DNA of 64,000 nt from a virus: positions 32,846 through 96,845 of the IMG/VR virus record IMGVR_UViG_3300035698_006641; one strand, 5' to 3'. A program made the translations under genes and the position numbers. Under the pieces are notes generated by a model. The model had not been told where the DNA came from. It searched no databases and saw only the letters and a list, made by a program, of their open reading frames with translations. Shown here piece by piece: positions 1 through 8,215 of this stretch; within the stretch, counting starts at the first letter, position 1; every line of letters begins with the position of its first letter.

Positions 1-53
1 ACTTTTCTCTGACCCATCGGTTTCATACGTATCCTAACAATTCAACGTGATTA

Positions 54-227
54 CTATACAACACGTCTGCCTTCGCCAAACTGAAGTTTACTTCCTTCGG
101 TGGCCTCGTGTGCGGATTCAACTTTCTTTATGAACTCCGAAGTTTCTGAGCTTACCTCCTCGGCGGTTGGAGGTGTCGGACATTCTCCGGTGTGACATCG
201 TCCGCATTTGTCGCATAATCTTGCCAT
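54..227 (-). CDS. Small Cys-rich protein, unknown function
   Basis: A 57-residue protein. The start at 227 is chosen because GGAGA lies a few bases upstream; an ATG 15 bases further upstream lacks this. Residues 5-14 hold a CxxCGRCxxxxC cluster that could bind zinc, followed by an acidic, Ser/Thr-rich tail. It is the most downstream of a run of small minus-strand genes. No family recognised. Confidence 0.55.
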   Translation of the reverse strand: MARLCDKCGRCHTGECPTPPTAEEVSSETSEFIKKVESAHEATEGSKLQFGEGRRVV

Positions 228-248
228 GGTTTCTCCTTTCAAAAAGAC

Positions 249-419
249 TCATTTTCTGTTTTTCTCCTCATAGGTTGTTTTTTGTTTCTTTCTATGTAAG
301 CGGTATCTTTTACATTTGTTATGCAAGTCACATGACCAGCACAATGAGAACTTTTCCTCGCACTGCTTCATGTAGATCCGCTGACCGACTTCCGATAATA
401 ACCAATCAAATAACTTCAT
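249..419 (-). CDS. Small Cys-containing protein, unknown function
   Basis: A 56-residue product starting at an ATG that overlaps the end of the upstream gene by 14 bases. It contains a CWSCDLHNKC cluster (possible metal site) and a very basic C-terminus. The frame stays open upstream, but this start fits the compact gene spacing. The function is unknown. Confidence 0.4.
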   Translation of the reverse strand: MKLFDWLLSEVGQRIYMKQCEEKFSLCWSCDLHNKCKRYRLHRKKQKTTYEEKNRK

Positions 420-669
420 AGATAATTCTATCCAGTATCGCTCTGTTTCTCCAAAAGAAGCGCAGCCCAAATGGTCGCCAAAGCGATAGGTTGATAGCCC
501 ATCTCTTGCGTTCGTTTTCAGATGCAACAAGCCTACCGTACATCCATCGCCACCATTTCACGGGTACGTTTTTAGGCACACATTCATGATCTCCAATGTA
601 CGTCGATGGTGGTGTTGGGGTCATCAAAATCCGAGCCGCCAACTTAATTAACCTATCTCTTTGTTCCAT
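406..669 (-). CDS. Hypothetical protein, basic and Trp-rich
   Basis: An 87-residue protein with a strong GGAGG ribosome binding site before its ATG. It is rich in Arg and Trp, with a WWRWMYGRL segment and no recognisable domain. It belongs to the small-gene cluster at the left end. Confidence 0.55.
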   Translation of the reverse strand: MEQRDRLIKLAARILMTPTPPSTYIGDHECVPKNVPVKWWRWMYGRLVASENERKRWAINLSLWRPFGLRFFWRNRAILDRIIYEVI

Positions 670-756
670 AATTATTTACCTCCATCTTACATTATCTAAC
701 CAGCAACTCATGATCACGAGGAGCTGACCCGTCTTTTTTCGTGGTGACTTCAAATG

Positions 757-960
757 CTACGTCTTTAACACCGTCCACCTTGAACACATTCCGGTCATTG
801 CTGTGCGGGCATCAGCTCCGCCTACGTTTGGATCATGCGACCCGCGACTCAAACATTCAGACGTTCCACAGTTCAGAATAAGTGCTATGTCTATCTGTGG
901 CTCCATTACCGGCCCTCTCCGATCTTTTTCGTTTGCTTCCATAAACTCCTTAGATGTCAT
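757..960 (-). CDS. Hypothetical protein
   Basis: A 67-residue protein whose ATG overlaps the stop of the upstream gene (ATGA), suggesting translational coupling. No domain is recognised. Just downstream another frame stays open (about 31 codons from a GTG near 800 to about 703), so the true 3' end may differ, for example if there is a frameshift. Confidence 0.4.
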   Translation of the reverse strand: MTSKEFMEANEKDRRGPVMEPQIDIALILNCGTSECLSRGSHDPNVGGADARTAMTGMCSRWTVLKT

Positions 961-1190
961 TTGATCTTCCGATATTTTGTAAAAACCTCAATACCATCTT
1001 CTGGATCCTCAAGAAGTGAGAGTGCACAGTTGAGCATGTCGTTCTCTCTATGTTCCCCAACTAAACATAGACCCTCAAAGTAATGTCTGATCTCTTCTAT
1101 TGAAAAATAAACAGGACTAGATGCCTGTACTAGCTTCCTGTTTTTGATGCGGTAAAGTTCTTCGCGTTGATCATAAATTTTATCGCTCAT
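957..1190 (-). CDS. Hypothetical protein
   Basis: A 77-residue protein with AAAGGA upstream of its ATG. It looks soluble and helical with a charged N-terminus. It overlaps the next gene by 4 bases. Function unknown. Confidence 0.55.
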   Translation of the reverse strand: MSDKIYDQREELYRIKNRKLVQASSPVYFSIEEIRHYFEGLCLVGEHRENDMLNCALSLLEDPEDGIEVFTKYRKIK

Positions 1191-1235
1191 TTTGAATCCT
1201 TTCTGAGCCGCTGAGGCTCATTATTTTAATCAGAT

Positions 1236-1445
1236 TTACTCCTGAATGCAGAGTTTTCCATAACGAAAAGCGCACCATGGTTGGGTCATGTACCAAAACT
1301 CATCCATGAACCTTTCTGTTTTGAACTTCTGCATTGCCTTAACAGCTCCAACCTTTGTTCTATGGGCAGAGATGGTGTAAAACATTGATTCATGAATCAT
1401 TTCGTTAAACTCGACGGTGTATACAAACGTACCCGCAATACACAT
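1236..1445 (-). CDS. Hypothetical protein
   Basis: A 69-residue protein. The frame is open from a GTG at 1517, but the ATG at 1445 is preceded by TGGAG at good spacing and avoids a long overlap with the gene at 1484-1631. It is aromatic-rich with no recognised domain. Confidence 0.5.
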   Translation of the reverse strand: MCIAGTFVYTVEFNEMIHESMFYTISAHRTKVGAVKAMQKFKTERFMDEFWYMTQPWCAFRYGKLCIQE

Positions 1446-1483
1446 AATATCTCCAAAGTAAGGCAGTAAAGCCAGCGTTGATC

Positions 1484-1631
1484 TTAGTTTCCAATGAAAA
1501 CCCCGAACCACAACCACTCAATGGCAATGCCTCGTTTGTTTTCAATTCCATCATTTTCTGTTTTGCCGTATAGAATTGTGAGTCTTGGTAGGAGTTCTAC
1601 TTGAGTAGTGAATGTTGTATAGAATATCATA
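1484..1631 (-). CDS. Small hypothetical protein (48 aa)
   Basis: A 48-residue open frame with AGGAAG just upstream of its ATG. The downstream gene starts about 40 bases after its stop codon. It is hydrophobic at both ends. Support is the ribosome binding site and the gene spacing; function unknown. Confidence 0.45.
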
Positions 1632-1644
1632 ATCTTCCTATCCA

Positions 1645-1866
1645 TTAATTCTTAATTTTGGTTAGTTTCTCGGGATCCACCGTGATTAACTCAGCCTTTT
1701 GCCAAGATGTACAAGTTGTACCATTGAGTTGCGTCCTTTCGTAGCCATTCTCAAATGCAGCTAGGTTAACGCTATAGAAATAACAAGCCATAACTACTGC
1801 TAATGCAACAGTTCCAGACAACATCGTTATCCAAAAGGCAATCCAGAATTTCTGCGCTTCATTCAT
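1645..1866 (-). CDS. Small membrane protein
   Basis: A 73-residue protein starting at the ATG that follows GGAGA; a second ATG lies 12 bases upstream. One hydrophobic segment (about residues 8-32) looks like a transmembrane helix. The gene lies right after the first copy of an 82-bp repeated intergenic element. A holin or superinfection role is possible but nothing shows it. Confidence 0.55.
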   Translation of the reverse strand: MNEAQKFWIAFWITMLSGTVALAVVMACYFYSVNLAAFENGYERTQLNGTTCTSWQKAELITVDPEKLTKIKN

Positions 1867-1871
1867 AATTT

Positions 1872-1953
1872 TCTCCATTAAAGCCCAACCAGTAAATCGA
1901 GCCTATTATTTTAAACGCCCTGTTTTGAATCTAAGCCACAGGGCACAAAGGCT
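1872..1953 (-). repeat. 82-bp intergenic repeat, copy 1
   Basis: Identical over 82 bases to 2579-2660. Read on the minus strand it contains a hairpin with GCCCTGT/ACAGGGC arms followed by an A/T-rich stretch, then GGGCTTTAATGGAG, which supplies the ribosome binding site of the next gene. It looks like a combined terminator-like hairpin and leader duplicated between small genes. Confidence 0.85.
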
Positions 1954-1965
1954 CATTTTAAAACG

Positions 1966-2172
1966 TTAGATTGTGAAATTGAAATAGGCGGCATCGTAGT
2001 CAATCCCGTCGTCACTCTCCGAGTCGAAGCCCATCGAGAGCGCAAGCATTGCCGCTTTCTCAAGTTGTTCAATATTCACTAGCGTTCCACAGCTCCGGCC
2101 AGCCCTCCAAAGCACGGCCAGTGCGTCATTTAATTCATCCAACTTTTCTTGTTCTTCCATAGTCTTCTTCAT
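1966..2172 (-). CDS. Hypothetical acidic protein
   Basis: A 68-residue, mostly helical, acidic protein of unknown function, lying between the two copies of the 82-bp repeat. Confidence 0.55.
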   Translation of the reverse strand: MKKTMEEQEKLDELNDALAVLWRAGRSCGTLVNIEQLEKAAMLALSMGFDSESDDGIDYDAAYFNFTI

Positions 2173-2277
2173 CTAACCATCTTATTTAATCTCTGTTGTT
2201 GTTATTTCCCTAACTCCGATGATCTTCATATTAACTTGTTGGGCAGACGAAGCGGAAGCAACGCCTGCCCGCAAGTT

Positions 2278-2571
2278 TTAACCAACAACGAGTTTGCGAC
2301 CGTTGTTTTCGTCTGGTGCGATTTTGGCATCCGGCACAAAAGTCAACGCTTCAGCGATGGCATAAGTTCCGTCTTCATTTCTTTGCTGAGTCGTAACTTG
2401 AACAACACAGCCCGAGCCTGCTTCCATGGCCTTCGTTGATTTCATCCAACCCTCGGTTTCGCTTGATGCTTTGCAAAGAAGTTGGAATTGGTCTCCATTC
2501 CCAACAACCTTGATGTCTTTGACGTTTTTGCGTGCTCCTGAAACGTCAGAATTGTGCAGTGTTTTCGGCAT
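2278..2571 (-). CDS. Hypothetical protein
   Basis: A 97-residue protein with GGAGATTAAG upstream of its ATG; that ribosome binding site abuts the second 82-bp repeat copy. The composition suggests a small beta-rich domain. Function unknown. It ends with a LVVG C-terminus and there is no membrane segment. Confidence 0.6.
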   Translation of the reverse strand: MPKTLHNSDVSGARKNVKDIKVVGNGDQFQLLCKASSETEGWMKSTKAMEAGSGCVVQVTTQQRNEDGTYAIAEALTFVPDAKIAPDENNGRKLVVG

Positions 2572-2578
2572 GTCTTAA

Positions 2579-2660
2579 TCTCCATTAAAGCCCAACCAGT
2601 AAATCGAGCCTATTATTTTAAACGCCCTGTTTTGAATCTAAGCCACAGGGCACAAAGGCT
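2579..2660 (-). repeat. 82-bp intergenic repeat, copy 2
   Basis: Perfect copy of 1872-1953, again placed directly upstream of a minus-strand gene. Complete identity implies recent duplication or gene conversion. Confidence 0.85.
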
Positions 2661-2718
2661 TATTTGACTAGGTGCTAGACGTACTGCATTTTACCGTAGA
2701 ATAGCGTGTAGTTGACGA

Positions 2719-3003
2719 TCAACTGTTTGTTGTGAACGGGCTTGTACCAAGGCATTTAAAAAACGACCATGTTTTGTACTCAATTGACGAGTACCCATAT
2801 GATTCGTAGGCCCCTTTATCCTTATTACACACCGGAGAATAAGCAACATAAAATTTGCTTATTTTCTCAAGGTGCTCGCCTTCTTTTTTAAACAACGCGA
2901 CTGCTTTTTTGTAGGCACTCTCAATGCTTTTTGCTCGAACATCTCCACCGTATCTTCCGTGTCCCTGACTGCTGTAGTGATAATATATATTAAACACTTT
3001 CAT
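2719..3003 (-). CDS. Hypothetical protein
   Basis: A 94-residue protein with TGGAG before its ATG. The N-terminal MKVFNIYYHY strand followed by helical SAYKKAVALF suggests a small alpha/beta fold. No family recognised. Confidence 0.6.
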   Translation of the reverse strand: MKVFNIYYHYSSQGHGRYGGDVRAKSIESAYKKAVALFKKEGEHLEKISKFYVAYSPVCNKDKGAYESYGYSSIEYKTWSFFKCLGTSPFTTNS

Positions 3004-3081
3004 GTGTAATTCTCCATTTTGATTAGGATTGGGCCCAAAGTCTCTTAAGCATAATTTCCAATCACTCCGGATACCTTGAAG

Positions 3082-3348
3082 CTATACACCGCAAACAGTT
3101 ACCCACTTATCTTCGGTCGTACCTCGCTTAAAATCTCCGGACACGAATTCCTCTTCGTCGTATTCGGTAAAGTATCTTTGGGCAGCTTCATCGCATTCTG
3201 GATGCCAAGCGTCGCTCTGGAAGTCTCCATAGTACGACCCGACTCTCCGAACGTACTTTTCTCCTTTTTCAATCTTCTCTCCGCACCAAACGCAACGATG
3301 CTCTTTTCGAGCTTTGGGCTTCGTTATTGATATTTCTTCCCAACCCAT
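3082..3348 (-). CDS. Zinc-finger-like small protein
   Basis: An 88-residue protein with AAAGGAAA before its ATG. Residues about 19-52 have CVWCGEKIEKGEKY followed by WHPEC, the spacing of a treble-clef or LIM-like zinc site. Such domains often bind DNA, RNA or protein; the partner is unknown. It lies downstream of the tRNA gene. Confidence 0.6.
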   Translation of the reverse strand: MGWEEISITKPKARKEHRCVWCGEKIEKGEKYVRRVGSYYGDFQSDAWHPECDEAAQRYFTEYDEEEFVSGDFKRGTTEDKWVTVCGV

Positions 3349-3370
3349 AGTTTCCTTTCTTGTTTAAAAG

Positions 3371-3453
3371 AGCCCTCGGCCGGACTCGAACCAGCAACGA
3401 GTTTCCTCACTAGATTAGGAATCTAGCGCCTTATCCGATTAGACTACGAGGGC
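3371..3453 (-). tRNA. tRNA with CCU anticodon and long variable arm
   Basis: Reading the minus strand, acceptor arms GCCCTCG/CGAGGGC pair perfectly. The D-stem is GTCT/AGGC with GG in the loop, the anticodon stem is CTAGA/TCTAG with loop TTCCTAA (anticodon CCU, codon AGG), and the T-arm is GCTGG-TTCGAGT-CCGGC. The 14-base variable region forms a small hairpin (GAG-GAAA-CTC), as in class II tRNAs (Leu, Ser, bacterial Tyr). CCU would normally mean arginine, which is class I. CCA is not encoded. The amino acid is therefore uncertain. Confidence 0.85.
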
Positions 3454-3481
3454 GTTATTAACTTCAATAGGAGCTATTTAA

Positions 3482-3500
3482 GGGCCTCGCATTGAGGCCC
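3482..3500 (-). terminator. Terminator-like hairpin
   Basis: GGGCCTC-AATGC-GAGGCCC hairpin followed by TTAAAT on the minus strand, 10 bases after the stop of the 3510-3890 gene and upstream of the tRNA. The T-run is short, so it may only attenuate or act as a processing site. Confidence 0.5.
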
Positions 3501-3509
3501 CTAAACAGA

Positions 3510-3890
3510 CTAGTCAGATAACTCTTCAATCTTCTTGAGAATCTCCTTCTTCGACAGCCCTCGCGTGTCCTCAGCCTCTTTATCAGCCAAGATCTCCAAC
3601 AAGCTTTCGCGTTCAATTCTACGTTCTGCGGCAGCAGTGCGCTTCTGACGTTCTAGAAGCTTCACCTCAATGATATGAGCCACAACGTTAAACTGATCCT
3701 TAATCTTAGCCTCAGCAGCAGTGGATGTAGAGGTTAGCATACTTTCACCCTTGGTTTCATTAAACTCTTTACGGAGTCGAATCTGAACCGGGTCAAGCTG
3801 CTCTGGGGTCATTGTGAAGAGATCCTCTACTGAGGTCAAACCCTTCCCAGTCAAAACCCGCATTTTACCTCGAATTGCTTTTTCTATCAT
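3510..3890 (-). CDS. Hypothetical protein, charged helical
   Basis: A 126-residue, highly charged protein. The middle and C-terminal parts (about residues 60-126) look like long helices or a coiled coil. It lies 9 bases downstream of the 677-residue gene, so the two are probably co-transcribed. Function unknown. Confidence 0.6.
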   Translation of the reverse strand: MIEKAIRGKMRVLTGKGLTSVEDLFTMTPEQLDPVQIRLRKEFNETKGESMLTSTSTAAEAKIKDQFNVVAHIIEVKLLERQKRTAAAERRIERESLLEILADKEAEDTRGLSKKEILKKIEELSD

Positions 3891-3899
3891 GATATTTCC

Positions 3900-5933
3900 T
3901 TATATTTTGATTATGATGTCTCTTGTGAATTTTCCTTTTACTCGTGCTACCACGGTGTTGGACACAGTTGATGAGAACCCCAATCCGTTTAGGGAATTCT
4001 CAGACTCCTGAACCACCATCTTACTTCCAAGTGCTTCGAACACACGTTTATGCTTGGTCAAGTCTTCCTTTAAGAACTCATTAAAGAATCCTCGAGGTGC
4101 TTCATCGCACTGACATCCCTTTAGAAAGAACATGTAATGCTTATTGCCTGCCTGGTTTGCTCCATCCCAGTAATTTGGGCTGAACATTACTGAAGATACT
4201 GGTACGAACGTGTTGGTGTTGAGTCCCCAGACCTTTTTCGAGTTCATGGACATAGACGAGTCAAGGGATGAGATAAACTCCACCCCATTAGCTTCACTGT
4301 ATTCAATCTTAGCAACCACTACGTACTCGTTGCTCTTAAGCGCCTGACCATACGAGAATGACCAGATTTGACCCATGAACTCGATCTCAGCTGTGAACCC
4401 GCTCTTACCACCTCTCTTCGAGTAGCAGTTTACGAGGAAGGTATACGTCCCGTCTTTGATACTCTTCTGAGTAGGCCACGTGATGTTCTCAACTGCAACA
4501 CCCTGTGGATTGATGATGTCTACGTCCAGGTTGCAGCTTGATTTGCTTCCCGGGTGTCCGAAGTAGATCTCTTGCCCTACTAGCTTTGAGCCCGTACAGT
4601 GGGCGTCGAGGTCGTCATGACAGTCGTCGTTATCGTTCCACTGGATTGAGAAGCGCAATGCTCCGTCTACGGAACCGCCAGCTGCCTTCACGTTCTGCTT
4701 CATGCTGTCCGCGACGTCACCGTCGTATGACCACGAGAAGTTGTTGTTCCATTTTAACATAGACGGAGCTTGTGCATTTTCAGGAGCTATTAAGCTGACA
4801 AGATTACCTTGATGTTTTCCCTCCACCAGCAACTCAATTGATTCAGTCGTAGGGAGTATGTCCTCAATGAAGGCCTCCATCGTAACCTCGTCTATTCTGG
4901 TTAGTTTCTTGGGATCCACAGGGATCGACTCCGCTAAACTAGAGAATGCATCTGACTTATTTGCTGTCCCGTCATCTCGATTAAGAAAGAGTACGTTACT
5001 TACATTAATGTCTTCAAGGGTCGCTTGACGACGTGCCAGTGAATCTTCGAATCCAAGATCCCTACACTCCTCCTGAGCTGCTTCCACCATTTTCTTGGTG
5101 AAGATCGCCTTGGGGCGTTTGTAGTTGGCGGGAGCCATAACAGCTTCGAACTTCCGAACTGCTGAATCAAGCTCAACCCCCTCAGAGAGGTCGATAAGCA
5201 ATGTCCCTAGAGCCGTATTACGTATACGTCCCACCTTGCTGACTTTCGATTGTAGCCAACAAAAGTTATCTTGATCCTCTAGTGGAACTAGATCATACCC
5301 TTTCTTAGTCTCGCAGAATAATCTGACTGAAGCCTTATGTTCATCGCCTCGGTATAGAGCCCCTTGTGCGATTAATTCTAGAATCGTTTCTCCTGCCTCT
5401 AAAGTCAGCTCGTCCATGGAGCGCTTAAATACATTCTTTGTATCACGAGCTGTACCGACTATAGATGCAACTGAATCTTTCCCAGAACTAACCACATATG
5501 ATTTTGGCAAAAGAAAATGCAGGTGATTCCACGTGGCAGTAGTTCCGTCCTCCAGCATCTGATGACTCTTGTCAACACCCAAGTGTGCTTCCGTGGACAA
5601 GAAGATGTCGGACACTGGGAGCGAGTGAATATACTCAGAAAGGGCGGTTGCAACTGTACTATACGGGCTATCAAACTCCCCGTCCCACACAGACACAATT
5701 TTGTTATCAACGATACTGACCATTCCACCAGCTCTGCAAATAAATGACTTACATGAATTGCAGTCATGCTCTGTTCTTTCCCTAAAGATCTCGTTAGACC
5801 AGGCAGGGAAACTATTCAAATATAATTCCCAAATTGCTTCTTTGTTAATACTAACTCGAAACAATACCCCGTCTTCAACCATTGAGTCACACTGCCTTTT
5901 AACAGCTTGCTTAAACCTCATAAAATCTGACAT
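3900..5933 (-). CDS. Large protein with DUF2135-like beta domain
   Basis: A 677-residue protein. The N-terminal half (to about 390) shows no family I recognise. The segment around residues 395-500 contains an aspartate-rich strand (WNDNDDCHDDLDAHC), then IYFGHPGSKSS and LDVDIINPQGVAVENI. This resembles the beta-sandwich called DUF2135 or YfaP-like, where the acidic run may bind metal. The C-terminus is beta-rich. It could be virion-associated or act on the host surface, but it has no signal peptide. The resemblance is from motif reading only. Confidence 0.6.
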   Translation of the reverse strand: MSDFMRFKQAVKRQCDSMVEDGVLFRVSINKEAIWELYLNSFPAWSNEIFRERTEHDCNSCKSFICRAGGMVSIVDNKIVSVWDGEFDSPYSTVATALSEYIHSLPVSDIFLSTEAHLGVDKSHQMLEDGTTATWNHLHFLLPKSYVVSSGKDSVASIVGTARDTKNVFKRSMDELTLEAGETILELIAQGALYRGDEHKASVRLFCETKKGYDLVPLEDQDNFCWLQSKVSKVGRIRNTALGTLLIDLSEGVELDSAVRKFEAVMAPANYKRPKAIFTKKMVEAAQEECRDLGFEDSLARRQATLEDINVSNVLFLNRDDGTANKSDAFSSLAESIPVDPKKLTRIDEVTMEAFIEDILPTTESIELLVEGKHQGNLVSLIAPENAQAPSMLKWNNNFSWSYDGDVADSMKQNVKAAGGSVDGALRFSIQWNDNDDCHDDLDAHCTGSKLVGQEIYFGHPGSKSSCNLDVDIINPQGVAVENITWPTQKSIKDGTYTFLVNCYSKRGGKSGFTAEIEFMGQIWSFSYGQALKSNEYVVVAKIEYSEANGVEFISSLDSSMSMNSKKVWGLNTNTFVPVSSVMFSPNYWDGANQAGNKHYMFFLKGCQCDEAPRGFFNEFLKEDLTKHKRVFEALGSKMVVQESENSLNGLGFSSTVSNTVVARVKGKFTRDIIIKI

Positions 5934-6011
5934 GTCTATTTCCTCTTACTTTAGTTTCTAATTTTTTATCACTCCCATCCAAAGTACTTACGGAACCTTG
6001 GACCTTCTGGG

Positions 6012-6449
6012 TCAATCCTGTCCTGATGCCTTTGTTTCCGGTTCTGCTTCTGCTTCATCCATTTCCGGCCGTGCTTCCCCGGTTTCTTCTCCGGGTTCTG
6101 ATCCATCTCTTCCGGGGTCCCTATCGCCATGTTGACTCTCCATTTTAGCTTTCTCTAGTAGATATTCCATGATACTCCCAGCTAAGGCGTCTACTGGGCG
6201 TTTTGAGAGCATAACTTGCCCCCAGTTAACCTCTAGCCCATCTAAAGACCGTGAGCCCTCTACGAGCTCACACAGAGTCCACGCTGGAATTAGTAAATAC
6301 TCTTGCGGCTTAGTAGGAGTAGCGAGTGGGAGTGAATGCTGGAAATGGGAGATAAGATCAAAACCCAATGTCACCAACTCAAACCCCACTCGGGGAGAAA
6401 TGCACCACTGTTTACTGAACTTATCGTCTCTCTCATGTATGCTTAACAA
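6012..6449 (-). CDS. Hypothetical protein with acidic tail
   Basis: A 145-residue protein that starts with TTG. GGAGG seven bases upstream supports this start, inside the end of the upstream gene. The C-terminal 45 residues are low-complexity and acidic (Glu, Asp, Gly, Pro). Function unknown. Confidence 0.55.
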   Translation of the reverse strand: MLSIHERDDKFSKQWCISPRVGFELVTLGFDLISHFQHSLPLATPTKPQEYLLIPAWTLCELVEGSRSLDGLEVNWGQVMLSKRPVDALAGSIMEYLLEKAKMESQHGDRDPGRDGSEPGEETGEARPEMDEAEAEPETKASGQD

Positions 6450-6706
6450 TTTTCTGCCTCCAATCTATTATACTCATCAAACTCCGTCCACATCCGGTCT
6501 ATTTCAGCTAAGCTGTTGAACTCAGACTCGAACAGGGCAGATAAAAACTTACGACCACGTCTATTGATCTTTCCGTCCCAACCAACTCTTCTCCATGGCC
6601 AGATCCAGGTAATGTCATCTCCAAACTTATGGAAGGTGATACCTAGACGCATCCCACGCGCTCTTTGTTTTAGCCTTGTTATTGCTCTGCGAATTCTTAT
6701 CATCAT
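6443..6706 (-). CDS. Hypothetical basic protein
   Basis: An 87-residue protein with an Arg-rich N-terminus and several Trp residues. Its ATG overlaps the stop of the phosphoesterase gene upstream, so translation is probably coupled. No domain recognised. Confidence 0.55.
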   Translation of the reverse strand: MMIRIRRAITRLKQRARGMRLGITFHKFGDDITWIWPWRRVGWDGKINRRGRKFLSALFESEFNSLAEIDRMWTEFDEYNRLEAENC

Positions 6707-7434
6707 CGTGCCTTTATTCCTGGGTAAAGATCTACTACTGGATCGCTTTGCCAGAACTCTTCAGTTTCCTTGCAAAACACGGTTAAGGCCCCATCGTAAC
6801 TAGCCCCGGTGTCTAGGAGCCACACATTGCTATGTTTCACGGGCTCGGTACCACCACCGATACGTAACTTAGTAGTTGGTGTGTGCCCACAATAAACATT
6901 CCTGTAAAACTCAACAACAGGAGACTCAATAGGGCCAGCCATAACTGCTTTAGCTATCATATTCCGATCCCATATAATATATTCTACATCGTTGTCTTCT
7001 GCTTTACTGTCTACCCGTATACCACCGTGAACTAAAAGATCATCACCTAGTTCGAGGTATGCAGCAGCCTTATCAAGATAATCACATACCAAGGCATGAG
7101 ACGCAGCTGAATCAATAGACTCCCTGGTGACTCGTCCTCCTTGATCATCCCAGTCAATAAAATCCCAAAAGTTTAAACCCCACCCACCTCGACCCAAGTT
7201 CTGTTTCAGCCACGTATGGCACCACGAATCATGGTTTCCTAAAAGGTGTTTGTGATTTGGAAGTTTCTGTAAGTAGTCAACGCACTCAGTTACATCCGGC
7301 CACCCATCGCATACATCCCCTAAGGAGATCAAAAGATCTTCTTCAGGGTTGAATTTTGCGCGTTCCAGAACTTGAGTCAATGCACGAAATGACCCATGTA
7401 TATCTGTTACTAACAGTGTTCTCATTTTTACCAT
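6703..7434 (-). CDS. Calcineurin-like metallophosphoesterase (PPP type)
   Basis: A 243-residue protein with the dinuclear-metal motifs in order: DIHG (about residue 11), GDVCDGWPD (about 40) and GNHD (about 66), then HGG and GHTPT further on. This pattern is closest to serine/threonine protein phosphatase or diadenosine tetraphosphatase-like enzymes; phage lambda phosphatase is a known relative. The substrate cannot be read from sequence. It is one of three such genes in 6.7-9.2 kb. Confidence 0.85.
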   Translation of the reverse strand: MVKMRTLLVTDIHGSFRALTQVLERAKFNPEEDLLISLGDVCDGWPDVTECVDYLQKLPNHKHLLGNHDSWCHTWLKQNLGRGGWGLNFWDFIDWDDQGGRVTRESIDSAASHALVCDYLDKAAAYLELGDDLLVHGGIRVDSKAEDNDVEYIIWDRNMIAKAVMAGPIESPVVEFYRNVYCGHTPTTKLRIGGGTEPVKHSNVWLLDTGASYDGALTVFCKETEEFWQSDPVVDLYPGIKAR

Positions 7435-7685
7435 TTGATTTTCAGTCTCCTAATTTCGGCTAGAGCAGAAACTCTAATTAGATACCCAACAGCAAGCCCG
7501 AAGGATATAGCTATTATGAACATTAAAAACGGAGCAATGCAATTAAGCGCGAATGTAATCATAAAAATCAATGATGACATTATAGCTGCTAACTCCCACA
7601 TTTTAGACCTAGAAACCTTAGTGTCGTACTCGTTTAATGCTGCTGTTATTCCGTGACGCTCATATACTTTTTGAATACTAGCCAT
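7428..7685 (-). CDS. Small membrane protein, two helices
   Basis: An 85-residue protein with two adjacent hydrophobic segments (about residues 30-50 and 52-72) after a polar N-terminus, and a basic tail. Its stop overlaps the start of the phosphoesterase gene. Topology resembles small phage membrane proteins, but holin function is not shown. Confidence 0.65.
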   Translation of the reverse strand: MASIQKVYERHGITAALNEYDTKVSRSKMWELAAIMSSLIFMITFALNCIAPFLMFIIAISFGLAVGYLIRVSALAEIRRLKIKW

Positions 7686-7690
7686 AAGAT

Positions 7691-8215
7691 TTATAACTCC
7701 TGTTTTTCTATTTTCTCTACTCGTTCTGCCAAAATCAGGCCCAACTCCACAGGTGTGAAATTAACGGCTTCTGAGCTGACGTTTATGTGATAGTCTGATG
7801 CTGATCGGTTTTGGTGGATATGGGCGTGAACATTAAACTCCCATTTACCGTGTACGGGTATTAGTCTAGGGGCGTGTGAAAGCAGAACGTTTAAGTCTGG
7901 GAACATACGATCACTCGTGATCTTTTGGAATACATTCCAAAGTCTCTTATCCTTCCCGTTGTCATGGTTTCCTAGTACAAGTCGTTTCCTCCCATTAAGT
8001 TGCTCTAGCACATCTGTAGTCCCCGCATACACGTCACCCAAGTGGTAAACTATGTCTTGCTCTGAAACAACAGAGTTCCAGTTGTCTAACAACATTTTAT
8101 CCATCTCTTTGATGCTGGAAAACCCTGGTCGAATCAACTTGCCCGAGCGATCCTTGTACTCCAAAATTCTGGAGTCTCCAAAGTGAGTACACCCAATTAC
8201 GAAGATTTTTCTCAT
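7691..8215 (-). CDS. Metallophosphoesterase
   Basis: A 174-residue protein with GCTHFGD, GDVYAG, GNHDNGKD, LSHAP and HAHIHQN motifs, the full metal-binding set of a short calcineurin-like phosphoesterase. It resembles small phage and bacterial phosphoesterases that may act on nucleotides or phosphodiesters. It overlaps the upstream gene by 4 bases. Confidence 0.85.
   Translation of the reverse strand: MRKIFVIGCTHFGDSRILEYKDRSGKLIRPGFSSIKEMDKMLLDNWNSVVSEQDIVYHLGDVYAGTTDVLEQLNGRKRLVLGNHDNGKDKRLWNVFQKITSDRMFPDLNVLLSHAPRLIPVHGKWEFNVHAHIHQNRSASDYHINVSSEAVNFTPVELGLILAERVEKIEKQEL
7924..7942. repeat. Palindrome TTTGGAA-N4-TTCCAAA (copy A)
   Basis: TTTGGAATACATTCCAAAG lies inside the phosphoesterase gene. 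It differs by two bases from two identical 19-base copies at 32913 and 62333. It could be a protein-binding site; the position inside a coding region makes this uncertain. Confidence 0.5.

Noticed and set aside
4538-4762. Plus-strand Arg/Ser-rich frame
   Set aside because: It is antisense to the 677-residue gene, with composition typical of a shadow frame.
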